Shown here: piece after piece, positions 34,283-44,839 of the stretch
Position numbering within the stretch: position 1 is the stretch's first letter
Layout of the letters: the number at the start of each line of letters is the position of its first letter
Assembly (NCBI GenBank): GCA_030267565.1
Contig: BRXU01000013.1
Location: 1,404,001 to 1,468,000 of the forward strand
From: Pleodorina starrii
Lineage: Eukaryota > Chlorophyta > Chlorophyceae > Chlamydomonadales > Volvocaceae
Reading direction: 5' to 3'
Length of the DNA: 64,000 bases
The notes under the pieces: model-generated
Seen by the model: the letters and a program-made list of their open reading frames with translations, nothing else
Told to the model about the DNA's origin: nothing
Databases searched by the model: none
Position numbers and translations under genes: made by a program

Positions 34283-35720
34283 GAGCGGAGGAGCGGCCGA
34301 AAAGGCGCGGGAGCGGGCGTGCGCTAGCTGTCAGGCGGGCCCCTGTCGCCCTGTGGCTTCAACCGCGTTTGCAGAGGGGCCGTTATGAGAGCGAAAGATG
34401 GTGTGACCGTGTGCTCCCTTTCAGGCAGCCGAGTGTGGGGCCGCGCGATGTTGAGATATTGAGGTGGCGATATTGAGGTGCCGCGCGATATTGAGAGAGG
34501 GTGCCACATGCTTCACGCTGCGAAGCATGTATATACGGACTGGTGACCCGAAGTGTTTGGCACACGCATCGGCATTGTTGAAAATGAAGCTTGTGTCAAC
34601 CAAACCAGAGGACTCGAATTCGGAGGGTAGAGGTTGCGCTGCAGTCGTGCAGCGGATGCGGCCAAGGAAAGGACAACGAGGCCAGGCAGCAGGAAGTACC
34701 CATCTGCGCACGATGGTATGCGCACCCGCGTGAGGAACATAGGCCACAAGCAATCAAGTGAAGTACCGCCTTACATCGTCTTGGTCACTAGGTTAAACCT
34801 CTGCGTCGTACATCAAAAGAAAGCAGTTTTGGGCTTTGTCCGTCGCGCAGTCCGCGGCTCGCTGGATTTGCATGCCAAATGCGGCAGACGCACAGAAATG
34901 TCCCGGTCCGAGATTCAGCCACGAACGAAATTGGAAAAGTTGATCCGCCCGACAATCACACACAGAAACGTTTTGCGTGTGGCTGGCGCCTGCCTGACTT
35001 GTAGTCCCGGAGCAAATGTACGGCAATGCACACAGAGGATTTAGCCCGGAAAACCAAGCAGGAATCGCCCCATGTACATCCACGCGGGCAGCTTGGTGCA
35101 CGTTCCCAAGGCATATGCCCGCTCGCCGCAATGGTCTCCTTTGGCCCGCATGCTCCTGGGTTTTGGTTTTGCAAGGCATCACAAGCACAAAACGTACGCA
35201 CCACTATAAGGCTAGTAGCATCACTCAGATATCCAAACGCACAGCAGCGGCAAGCGAATGAAGCTGCTCAACCAAATCCCCAAAGTGTGGCATGTCGAGC
35301 TGTGAGAGTACGGGTAAGCAATCTTCGTTGCCGCACGTCCCTGGCTTGATATCTGCAATCCTTCCTCGTTTCCCTAAAATAAGTCAGAAGAAATATACAC
35401 GCTTGCACATTCCGCCGAGTCCGAACTGCCGCATCACGTGTACACGGATGCCCGCCCCGTCATGTGCACCGGCGTGCCTTCCTCCGCCACACGACAGCCG
35501 TAAGAACAATGCGCGGATATCCCAATTATTTGTTGACCTTGCGGTCATTGACACACGGCCTACGCCAGGATACATGCGCGCTTGGGAGGAGCCATTTGGC
35601 TCATTGTAAAGAGGCACCAAGATATCACGCCCCAGCGCACACGACGGCTACTCACGAAATATCGACGACACGGCGACAGCCACAGCACCCAAGGCGGCCA
35701 ATATTAATCAACACGGCGAT
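34283..35720. other. Convergent intergenic region
   Basis: This lies between the 3' ends of the kinase (+) and the first glutamine synthetase (-). A cluster of ATATTGAGG units sits at 34443-34496. The rest is AT-richer and lacks a coding signal; the small open frames at 34634-35350 have no recognisable domain. Confidence 0.4.
34443..34496. repeat. Short irregular repeats of GATATTGAGGTG
   Basis: Four GA(T)ATTGAG-type units occur in about 54 bp, some preceded by CCGCGC. The spacing is irregular (11-15 bp). It lies ~160 bp past the kinase stop codon. Confidence 0.5.
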
Positions 35721-37957
35721 TTAGCCCTTGAGAATGGTCTTGATGAGCAGGCGCGCAACGGTGTAGGGGTCCACGTTGGCGGCCGGGCGACGGTCCTCGA
35801 GGTAGCCGTAGCCCTTGAGCATGACCGGCAGCGGGATGCGGATGGACGAGCCGCGGTCCGCAACGCCGTGCTTGAAGGTGTTGATGTCGCAAGTCTCGTG
35901 CTTGCCGGTCAGGCGCGCCTCGTTGCCCAGGCCGTACTGAGTGATGTGCTCAATGTGGGTCTTGGACAGCTTGTCGACGGCGTCCAGGATGGTCTGCATG
36001 CCGCCCGGCTGGCGCATCGACTTGGTGGAGAAGTTGGTGTGGGCGCCAGTGCCGTTCCAGTCGCCAGTGCGGACGGGCTTGGGGTTGAACGTGCAGACGA
36101 TGCCGAAGTCCTCGCCCAGGCGGTGCAGCAGCCAGCGCGACAGCATCACCTCGTCACCCAGCTCCAGAGAGCCCACGGGGCCGATCTGGTACTCCCACTG
36201 GCCGGGCATGACCTCAGCGTTGATGCCCGAGATCTTCAGGCCAGCCTTCATGCAGGCCTCCATGTGGGCCTCAGCCAGCGGGCGGCCGAAAGCCGACTCG
36301 GCGCCGACACCGCAGTAGAAGGGGCCCTGGGTGTGGGGGAAAGAGGAAGGGACACCGACGGCATCTCAGAACCCAGATGAAGAAAAGCGCAGCACGACCC
36401 AGATCTTGAGCAGAGCGCCATGTGTACCTGAGGGGCCGGGAAGCCGCCGGCGGGCCAGCCGTAGATGTGGCCGGTGGTCTTCTGCAGCATGGTGTACTCC
36501 TGCTCCAGACCGTACCAGCAGTCCTCAGCCACGACCTTGTCGTCGATGATCTCCCGGAGCTTAGCGCGGGTGTTGGTGGGGTGCGGGGTGCCATCGGGGG
36601 CGAACACCTCGCACATCACCAGCACGTGAGGCGCGCCGCGGATGGGGTCCGTGACGACGCGCACGGGCCTGCGTGATAGACATTTGGACATGCGATGTGG
36701 TATGGCGTGAGCGGATAAGCAACATTGGGATGGAGGAAAAGGCGCTTGTGAACGCTCGTGAAGCTCGTTGAAGCTAGGTGTCGGGCGCGAAGTGCTGATG
36801 GGAGCCTGAACAGTGCCAAATGAGATACGGAAATGGGTCCAGCTCATGGGAAGTATGGACACATGCCATGCGAAAACATAGCTATGTCGACAGGCGTGGG
36901 CGGTGGAAAGGCATCTACTGGCAGGACATGTGCTGCGCACACACCTGAGGATGCAGTCCGAGTTGTTGCCTGCAGCCTGGCCGGTGGACGAGCCGTCAAA
37001 CGACCAGTCAGGGTACTCGCTGGCGTCCAGACTCATGACCTCATCAAAGACCTTCGTCTTGGAGCGCATCTCGTTGAAGATCATGCCCTGGGAATGATGT
37101 ACAGGGTCGAGGGCCATAGCGGGCATACAACAACAGCCAAACCCTGTTCAGTGGACTGGGAGGAGCGGAGGACACTGATGAAGCGGGTTTTGCATGTCAG
37201 CGGAACGGGAAATGAAGCTGCAAGTCAAATTGGACATAGAAATGCAAGAGAAAGCATCGGTGCCTGCGCGGTGCTGCCCGAATACACGCTGCGCCGGTAA
37301 TTTGCGGTGGGAAGCCCTTTAGACGTCCGTCCGTCCTGGCGGAGACCCTGCAGAACGAGCTCAACCATAAACGCCTGCTCTGCCAGCTAGCCACCATTCG
37401 ACAGTCCAGGCCAATCAACACGTATAAAGCACGCAAGGCGACAACGAATCCCGGGCCAACCGAAACGTGAACACCCCAACCGACCAGGGCAGCAGCGAAG
37501 CACCCCAGCCTACCTTCTCAGGCCGGCCCTCGTTTCCATCGGCCCAGATGTACTCGGCCTTGGTGCCGTAGGCTTGCACTCGGACAGTCAGGACGCGGCC
37601 CTGCAGACGTGAAGAGCATTTGGGACGTCAAACGGGCTGGACTCGGCGGGACTTGTGCGAGAACAGGAACGACATACGAAGAAATCTACCTAGAAGCACG
37701 ACACTGTAAACATCCGGGACCCGATCGACCCCGCCGCCGGTCCTCGTTTCAGTCACGTGAGGGGTAACGCGGCCATCGAGCCCATTGTGGTAACACTTAC
37801 GCAGCTGCGGGCGATCCCAACGCGGCCTTGAGCCTGCGCAAATGGAAAGTTTGCACATCAGTGCATACGAATTGATTCAAGTTGAAAAGCCCTAGAACAG
37901 GTTCCCGATAAGTCCAGCAATTCTGACCTTGGTGGACAAACGCATCATGGCGGCCAT
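35721..37957 (-). CDS. GLN3: Plastid glutamine synthetase, copy A (GS2 type)
   Basis: Six exons in phase: 37957-37928, 37833-37801, 37600-37514, 37087-36945, 36668-36428 and 36326-35721, giving 379 residues. It makes glutamine from glutamate, ammonium and ATP. The body follows eukaryotic GSII: WSFDGSSTGQAAGNNSD (ATP/glutamate lid), VMCEVFAPDG, DCWYGLEQEYT (metal-binding Glu), GPFYCGVGAE, GDWNGTGAHTNFSTK (ammonium/glutamate site) and EDRRPAANVDPY near the end. The first two exons encode a short basic leader (MAAMMRLSTK, then AQGRVGIARSC) joined directly to LTVRVQAYG, the arrangement of algal chloroplast GS2. It is the head-to-head partner of copy B, 3.6 kb away. The 3' half is almost identical to copy B, the 5' half much less so. 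The paralogue naming by analogy with C. reinhardtii GLN2/GLN3 is an inference. Confidence 0.93.
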
Positions 37958-38801
37958 CTTCAAATTGCAAGCAGCCCACAGCTCGGCTGGTGGATTGAAC
38001 TGTCTGTGATTTGTCACTGCGCTTGTGGCTTTTTACTCTAAAGCGACACCGTACGTTCGTACGCACGTGTGGGACGGAGTATCGTGCATGCTGCACGGAT
38101 TCATTAAGCGCACTAGAAAGTTGTCGTTCTTTTATGACAATTTGTTGGGTGTTGATCGTCTTTAGGCCGCTGTGGTGGTGAAGACTTGGACGAGGAACGA
38201 CATTGTTAATGATTCGCAGTCTGCTTCCTCGATTATGTACTTTTGAAAAATTCGACAAACCTTTATATATTTGTCCTCAATTGCAAAAGTCTACTAAGAC
38301 ACGCCAGAAATTGACTGAAATGAGATACAGGCGTTAGGTTGGTAACCGTAGGGCTGCCGACGCGCGACGCCTGCCGGTTGCAGCCTGACATATATTCTAG
38401 GATTTTACAACAAGGTCTGCAATCATTTTCACTGTCCAACTTGATACAGCTAGGGTCGTAGGTGGCTGGTAAGGGCTTCCGATGTCGGACATGCTCACCG
38501 CCGTTTTACAGCCTCTGTGGCGATCTAGACCACGCAACCGGAATCACGTTCCCGACTGAAGTTGTGCTTTTAAGAAGGCACATAGCTGGCGAAAAGCGTA
38601 CCGGTAGTTCGTCGTGAACCACACAATTACAAGTACGCCGTTGGCCCTTTGTACCAAGAGCCCGCTTCCGGTGATAGTATCGAGATGGCCTCGCAGCGGG
38701 TATGCATGCCTTACCATGGTCCTAAGCTACATTCCCATCTTCCCAACAGTGCCCGGCACAGGTTCAGCAAATGACATTTGAGGCGCAGCTTTATAGCCAA
38801 A

Positions 38802-38821
38802 TTACATGACACGTTACGTTA
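38802..38821 (+). repeat. Left terminal inverted repeat
   Basis: 20-bp arm TTACATGACACGTTACGTTA, matched perfectly by the inverted copy at 40725-40744. It is followed within 20 bp by the palindromic TTTACATGTAAA. Confidence 0.75.
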
Positions 38822-39254
38822 CCTCACGTTTACATGTAAAGTGGCAGGCCCAAACGGATCCCGATTTACATGGGCTGTTTTGGGGGCGTTATCTCTGTTG
38901 GCGCGAGGTCCGTACACACTACCGTATGTTTTGAGGCGGTAACGTCAAAGCGCCCATGTCATATCACTCCAACAAGATGTTATGATAAACCCTTAGGACG
39001 AAGCCTGCGAGCGTCGTTGCCCATAATGGAACCCGACGCGCCGAGGTCGGCCTCTTCGCGCGAGAGCTCGTTTTCAGAGTACGCCAAGCCCTCGATGGCG
39101 GTTTCATCGCTCTCATTGTTTGCATATTGATTATACTAAAGTTTTGCGGCGTCGGCGAGCGGCTGCGACCGCGGAAGGCCCTGCGCGGCGTCGGCATGGC
39201 TCTCGGAAGCTCGGCCTGACCGACCACTGTGTCTTGTTGAGAAGCAGCAGCGCC

Positions 39255-39880
39255 TTGTCAAGATCCATGTTGACTTTATGCAGAACTAGCCGGCAGCGAA
39301 ACTCATTCGGGAGTGCCGAGCTGCCGACCGTGGTGAGGGACAGGTGCGCTTGTAGGTCGTACTATTTTGGAAAATAGTACGACACGCATTCTCCAGCGCC
39401 AGCACTGTTCCCGCGCACATAACATAAAAGATATTCACATAACTGCTTGGCCTTGTATCGGTTCGTTATATGTGCCCCAGCAGCTTTGGTCACTTAGGCA
39501 GCTATTCATAAGTGGACATGACCACGCAATTCTCTGAGCTATTACGCGTAGCACGGGATTCCATTAAACAAGCTTTGTCAAGATCCATGTTGATTTTATG
39601 CAATACTAGCCGGCAGAGAAACTCATTCGGGAGTGCCGATACCGGTGAGGGACCGGTGCGCTTGTAGGTCGTACTATTTTGGAAAATAGTACGGCACGCA
39701 TGCTCCAGCACTGTTCCCGCGCACATAACATAAAAGATATTCACATAACTGCTTGGCCTTGTATCGGTTCGTTATATGTGCTCCAGCAGCTTTGGTCACT
39801 AAGGCAGCTATTCATAAATGGACATGACCACGCAATTCTCTGAGCAAATACGCGTAGCACGGGATTGCATTCAACAAGCA
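39255..39880. repeat. 320-bp tandem direct duplication
   Basis: Copy 1 is 39255-39574 and copy 2 starts at 39575 and runs to about 39880. Both begin TTGTCAAGATCCATGTTGA. The copies differ by scattered substitutions and by small deletions in copy 2 (for example after GGGAGTGCCGA). Each carries the same hairpin and a GGACATGACCACGCAATTCT block. Confidence 0.85.
39356..39383. repeat. Perfect 13-bp stem hairpin
   Basis: GTCGTACTATTTT, then GG, then AAAATAGTACGAC. The second copy of the 320-bp repeat has the same hairpin at 39668-39695 with one stem mismatch. Confidence 0.85.
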
Positions 39881-40150
39881 GAGGACATCAAGGCCGTGCG
39901 TGATCTAGCACTCTTCGAGCTCGCGCGCTATGTTGCAGATTTGAAAGTCAATTCGGTGATAGATGATGACGCGATACTCAGCATGACACGTGGGAGCCTT
40001 GATTCCGGACACATGCCTGGCTTGAGCATAGTGCATAGGAGCAGTGCTCTGCTGCCGCTGCGCTTGTGCGGAGTTGCCCTTCGTCATGTACCGGTAGTAT
40101 GTTTGGCGAGAAATTCGCAGTGGGAACGCGACGGAGATCGCCGACGATAA
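39818..40150 (+). other. Small open frame inside the inverted-repeat element
   Basis: A 110-codon frame starts in the second 320-bp copy and continues past it (motif IKAVRDLALFELARYVADLK, plausible helix). The equivalent position in copy 1 (about 39518) starts the same way but soon stops. No homology was recognised; it may be a remnant of an element protein or chance. Confidence 0.2.
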
Positions 40151-40724
40151 GTACCGCTGAACCGCCAAACAAACACGAAAAGGCGAGAAAACAACGGGGA
40201 ACAATGCTACAGGGAGCTGTTGTCGTACTTTCATCACTTTCGGGTGGCCAAAGTACGGCGCATGGTTTACATGGTTTCCAAGGTTTACGGCGCAGCTCTC
40301 TTCTTGTACGTATGCCTTGATTGACTTTTCAGACGGTGCATACTTTCCAAGCGTGTCTCCGATTTTCGTTAAGTCCAACCCGGCAGAAATATGAGCTCCG
40401 ATCAGCGGTTCAGCGGTACTTATTTCTGCGCGGCATAGTTTCAGTCATATGTAAACACAGCCTACGTTTGGCGAGAAGTTCGCAGTGGGAACGCGATGGA
40501 GATCGCCGAGCGCTTGTTATACCAAGTATATGACACTAACTGAACGGTTGGTCTTGAAGGAAATCAAAACTATGCTAAAATGAGGTTGTACTGCCTGTAA
40601 CGGGGCGAGGGATCAACGTTTGGTCAATTACACCCCCCCCTGGGGCCACGTTAGACTTTTTGGCCACGTAACGTGTAACGGACCCGTTACCCCATGCGAA
40701 CTGACCACGTTTCCTGTAAAGTGA

Positions 40725-40744
40725 TAACGTAACGTGTCATGTAA
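40725..40744 (-). repeat. Right terminal inverted repeat
   Basis: Exact reverse complement of the left arm at 38802-38821. The inner flank (CTTTACAGG on the minus strand) also resembles the left inner flank. Confidence 0.75.
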
Positions 40745-41555
40745 ATCCAGCATTAGACGGAGTCGCATTTTACTGGTAAGAATGTTTCAGTGAGGTGTAG
40801 GGTTTTAGTGAAGGGTAGCGAAGGCCGGACTGCGAAGGTTGTTTTGCCGGCGGACTCGGTACCTCGGTTGGCACGGTCTACAACGCGACTTGCGTGAAAC
40901 GCTCGCCTGAAGCTGCCGGCACAGGGAGCCCTAACTGCCCAAAAGAACGCTTTCACAATCGTTCTCTCCCAGGCTTGCGCTGCCTGCATTTTTTATCAGC
41001 GCCGCTTCCACAGCGCCAGTGTCATGAAAGGATGAAGACGGTTAAGCAACTGTCATGGTTGCACCGCACGTCACCGCACAACGGTCGGCCGGATGCCCCG
41101 CTCATCCACAATCCGCCAGCCCTAGGCGATTTGGTGTGCGAACTAGATACTCCGCAAGATCATCGCATAACTACTTGCAAGGTCGGCGCCTGGGGAAAAA
41201 CCCAGGCTCTGGCGAAAACTCGAGCCAGCTGGTGCGTATAAACTACAGTGACGAAAGGATCTTTTCTTAAGAATTTTGCTTGGCCGGTGTTAGTGCTGCT
41301 GTTCTCGCTTTGGCGTGGTTGGTTGTGCATAGCCTGGCCATACATCGAAAGGGAGCTGATGGCCCTGGGCCTTGCAATTGGCCTAATCATGATGAGATAC
41401 AGTAACATGATGCAACAGCAATAGCTAATGGTATCAAGGAATCAAGCCTGGAAGCTTTCATGGTCTTTTGACCCCTGATTGCCGTACGCGCCCAGCAGAA
41501 AAGGATTGAAAGCCGCTCGTCTCACAGTATTCTGTCCTCTGTAACAGAAGGAAAG

Positions 41556-43745
41556 ATGGCATTCGCTCTTCGCGGCGTTTCTGCCAACGTGCAGGTTAGT
41601 GAACGTCACCCATTGGTGCCTCTGGCTGCCGCTCCACCACATCCGCCATACCCCCTGGAAGCGTTATGATGGATGTCTATGTCCGCTGGAACACTTGCAG
41701 GTCAAGCGCAGCGCCGGCGCTCGCGCCGTAAGTCGATGGGTCCGCCTGGCTTTCCGGCGGCGGCGGTCGCTTTCTGCTGTGACGCCGCATCATGGTTTTG
41801 ATATGTCCAAATAAAGTTCTAGGCAAAGGAACTGCTTTCGTGATTGGCGGATGTACGCAGCTTGCTGCGAGCCGGAAGTCGCCGGCCTTTCACAGGCTTT
41901 TAGTAGCCTGCAAGTTGTTTGCGCATACAGATTTTGCTCACGAACTTGTTTAGCAGTCGTTAGCCACATGTTTGGCATTGTTTTGAAATTTGGGCTTGGA
42001 AACCTCCGACTGACACCAGGAATGTTCGTTTTCTGGGGTTCTTTGCATTTGCAGGGCCGCGCGCTGACGGTGCGCGTTCAGGCGTATGGCATGAAGGCTG
42101 AGTACGTCTGGGCTGATGGCAACGAGGGCCGCCCCGAGAAGGTAGGCTTGCCCACCAGACCTGAAAGCCTAGGTGCACGGAGATAGCCGCGTCTGAAACC
42201 CGTCGGACGGTCGAGTGGCAAGGGGTTTGTAACTTCGGTTGAGTAGTGCTGTCGATATGGGGGTGTGGCGTTGCGCTCAAGTCTACCCCTCCTTGCTGCT
42301 GCGGCGGTTTCGCCTTCCCTGCGGACCACCAGGGCATGATCTTCAACGAGATGCGCTCGAAGACCAAGGTCTTTGATGAGCCTCTCGGCCTGGACGCCAG
42401 CGAGTACCCCGACTGGTCGTTCGACGGCTCGTCCACCGGCCAGGCCGCAGGCAACAACTCCGACTGCATCCTCAGGTGTGCCTTGGGTTGTTCGATGTAT
42501 GTTGCAACACATACATACCACGTGTGGGGTGAGCTTGACGTCACAAGTGAGCCCCCCGTGATCTCTTGTACAGATCGCACGAACTGGCCTTGCCCCACAG
42601 GCAGCTCACTTGACTGTAGGGTAATAGGTGAATCCTCCCGTCCTGCCTCGGGGAAAGGCCGGGCCATGTCGCCCACGTACGGCGAATATGCGAGTGTTAA
42701 CCGACCTCACAACTTGCTGCATATTCGACCGCATGTGCGCCGGTTATGATGTGCCACCCTTTACTGTTCCGCAGGCCCGTGCGCGTCATCACGGACCCCA
42801 TCCGCGGCGCGCCTCACGTGCTGGTGATGTGCGAGGTGTTCGCCCCCGATGGCACCCCGCACCCCACCAACACCCGCGCTAAGCTCCGGGAGATCATTGA
42901 CGACAAGGTCCTGGCTGAGGACTGCTGGTACGGTCTGGAGCAGGAGTACACCATGCTGCAGAAGACCACCGGCCACATCTACGGCTGGCCCGCCGGCGGC
43001 TACCCGGCCCCTCAGGTACACATGGCGGCGGGGGCGTTCGGGTTTTGGTGCTCTGCTCAAGATCTGGGTCGTGCTGCGCTTTTCTTCATCTGGATTCTGA
43101 GATGCCGTCGGTGCCCCTTCCTCTTTCCCTCGCACCCAGGGCCCCTTCTACTGCGGTGTCGGCGCCGAGTCGGCTTTCGGCCGCCCGCTGGCTGAGGCCC
43201 ACATGGAGGCCTGCATGAAGGCCGGCCTGAAGATCTCGGGCATCAACGCTGAGGTCATGCCCGGCCAGTGGGAGTACCAGATCGGCCCCGTGGGCCCGCT
43301 GGAGCTGGGTGACGAGGTGATGCTGTCGCGCTGGCTGCTGCACCGCCTGGGCGAGGACTTCGGCATTGTCTGCACGTTCAACCCCAAGCCCGTCCGCACT
43401 GGCGACTGGAACGGCACTGGCGCGCACACCAACTTCTCCACCAAGTCGATGCGCCAGCCGGGCGGCATGCAGACCATCCTGGACGCCGTCGACAAGCTGT
43501 CCAAGACCCACATTGAGCACATCACTCAGTACGGCCTGGGCAACGAGGCGCGCCTGACCGGCAAGCACGAGACTTGCGACATCAACACCTTCAAGCACGG
43601 CGTTGCGGACCGCGGCTCGTCCATCCGCATCCCGCTGCCCGTCATGCTCAAGGGCTACGGCTACCTCGAGGACCGTCGCCCGGCCGCCAACGTGGACCCC
43701 TACACCGTTGCGCGCCTGCTCATCAAGACCATCCTCAAGGGCTAA
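41556..43745 (+). CDS. GLN2: Plastid glutamine synthetase, copy B (GS2)
   Basis: Six exons in phase: 41556-41594, 41701-41727, 42055-42141, 42333-42475, 42775-43015 and 43140-43745, giving 380 residues, the length of Chlamydomonas GS2. The transit peptide begins MAFALRGVSANVQ, closely matching the GS2 start known from Chlamydomonas, and continues VKRSAGARA before LTVRVQAYGMK. All GSII active-site blocks are present, as in copy A: DGSSTGQ, the Glu pair in LEQEYT, NGTGAHTN and the latch region EDRRPAAN. Exon boundaries match copy A one for one. The enzyme assimilates ammonium from nitrate reduction and photorespiration in the stroma. Exons 1 and 2 are only 39 and 27 nt, so ab initio prediction is likely to miss them. 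TGTAA motifs at 43867 and 44162 are candidate 3' ends. Confidence 0.96.
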
Positions 43746-44839
43746 TTGCGTAATCGGACGCCTCCGCATACCCCGGTGTTGAAGTTGTGCCGGCGCTCGC
43801 GAAATGAAGTGCTCATTCGCGAGGGGCATGGTCTGGAGATGCCCGGGAGAACACGGAGTGTACTGGGATGTAACGGTATGGAGGCCTGTACTCGAGAAGC
43901 ATTGCATGCTGCCCTGCGGCCAGCGGCGCGCGACGTGATGGAATCCGTTAGCCTTATTACCTCGAGGATTGCCGTTCGCGTGCTTGTGGTGCTTGTATGT
44001 CGTTTTTGGTGTACCGGGATGCTGCGGGTTTTGCTGTCGACTGGATATAGGCCGTTTACAAACCATGTTCGCGCGAATAACTTGGGACGTCGTCTGTGTT
44101 AAGCGACATGCTCTTCTTCGCAGTAAGGCCCCTGCATTGCTGCGCTCTCCAGGGCCTCGTGGTGTAACATAGCCCTCCGTTCATGAGTATGTGGTCTCTG
44201 TGCAGTCTTCCTAAAGCTTCATACATGACAATGACAACAATGACTTGAGTGCTTACGACGCGGTCGGATGGCAGGCCCCGTTGAGCTACATATACAGATC
44301 CCGTACACGTTCATGCTACAGTGCCCGGAAACGCACAACAAGACGGGCTTTTGCCCTGTCAGCCTCCATTTCCATCACCATTGCGAACCAAACGCGAAAA
44401 CGGTGCCGTGGCAAGCATGACTGTACTTGTCCGGCGCTTGTCGTCCCTATCCCAGCGGACTCGTTCCCATCGCGCTCTGTCCTTAACTGTTGCATACAAG
44501 TAAAAGTGCCACGTCAGCCTCATCAGCGGTGGAGATCAACATACACCTAACCTTGGCCTCCAAAACGGTACAACAGCAAGGATACGCACAAAGAATGCGC
44601 GTAGACGTGTGATGTACCTCTCCAAAACAAGCGGGAGCCAAAAAAAGATTGTGATGCCCTACCGAAAGAGCCCCCTCCTACAGTGAAATGCCTCTGCATG
44701 CCCTGCTGCCAAAATCTAGTGTCGGTGCATCCTGTAGAATCAAGTTGGCAGCCATGACACGTTCACTGGCAGCGCCTAGTCTCCCGCACTCCGATCCGCT
44801 ACCACTCTGTCCTCGGCACCACCCAACCCCTGGCACCAA
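43746..44839. other. Convergent intergenic region
   Basis: 3' flanks of GLN2 (+) and TAF12 (-). TGTAA motifs at about 43867 and 44162 may serve GLN2. The frames at 43746-44550 lack domains. Nothing else seen. Confidence 0.45.

Larger units (their letters stand above)
38802..40744. mobile_element. 1.94-kb element with 20-bp terminal inverted repeats
   Basis: The left end TTACATGACACGTTACGTTA (38802-38821) recurs as an exact inverted copy at 40725-40744. Inside are a 320-bp tandem duplication, a 45-bp direct repeat pair (40101-40144 and 40465-40509) and a 17-bp inverted repeat pair (40147-40163 and 40407-40423). No transposase was recognised, so it looks like a non-autonomous DNA transposon, or nested ones. 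A target-site duplication is not obvious. Confidence 0.6.
37958..41555. other. AT-rich spacer between head-to-head glutamine synthetase genes
   Basis: About 3.6 kb with lower GC than its surroundings. Most of it (38802-40744) is an element bounded by inverted repeats. The outer 840 and 810 bp flanks should hold the two promoters; no specific element can be assigned with confidence. No gene is supported outside the element. Confidence 0.5.

Noticed and set aside
39818..40150. 110-codon ORF as a functional gene
   Set aside because: It lies wholly in repeat-rich mobile sequence, spans a duplication border and has no recognised homologue; kept only as a low-confidence element ORF.
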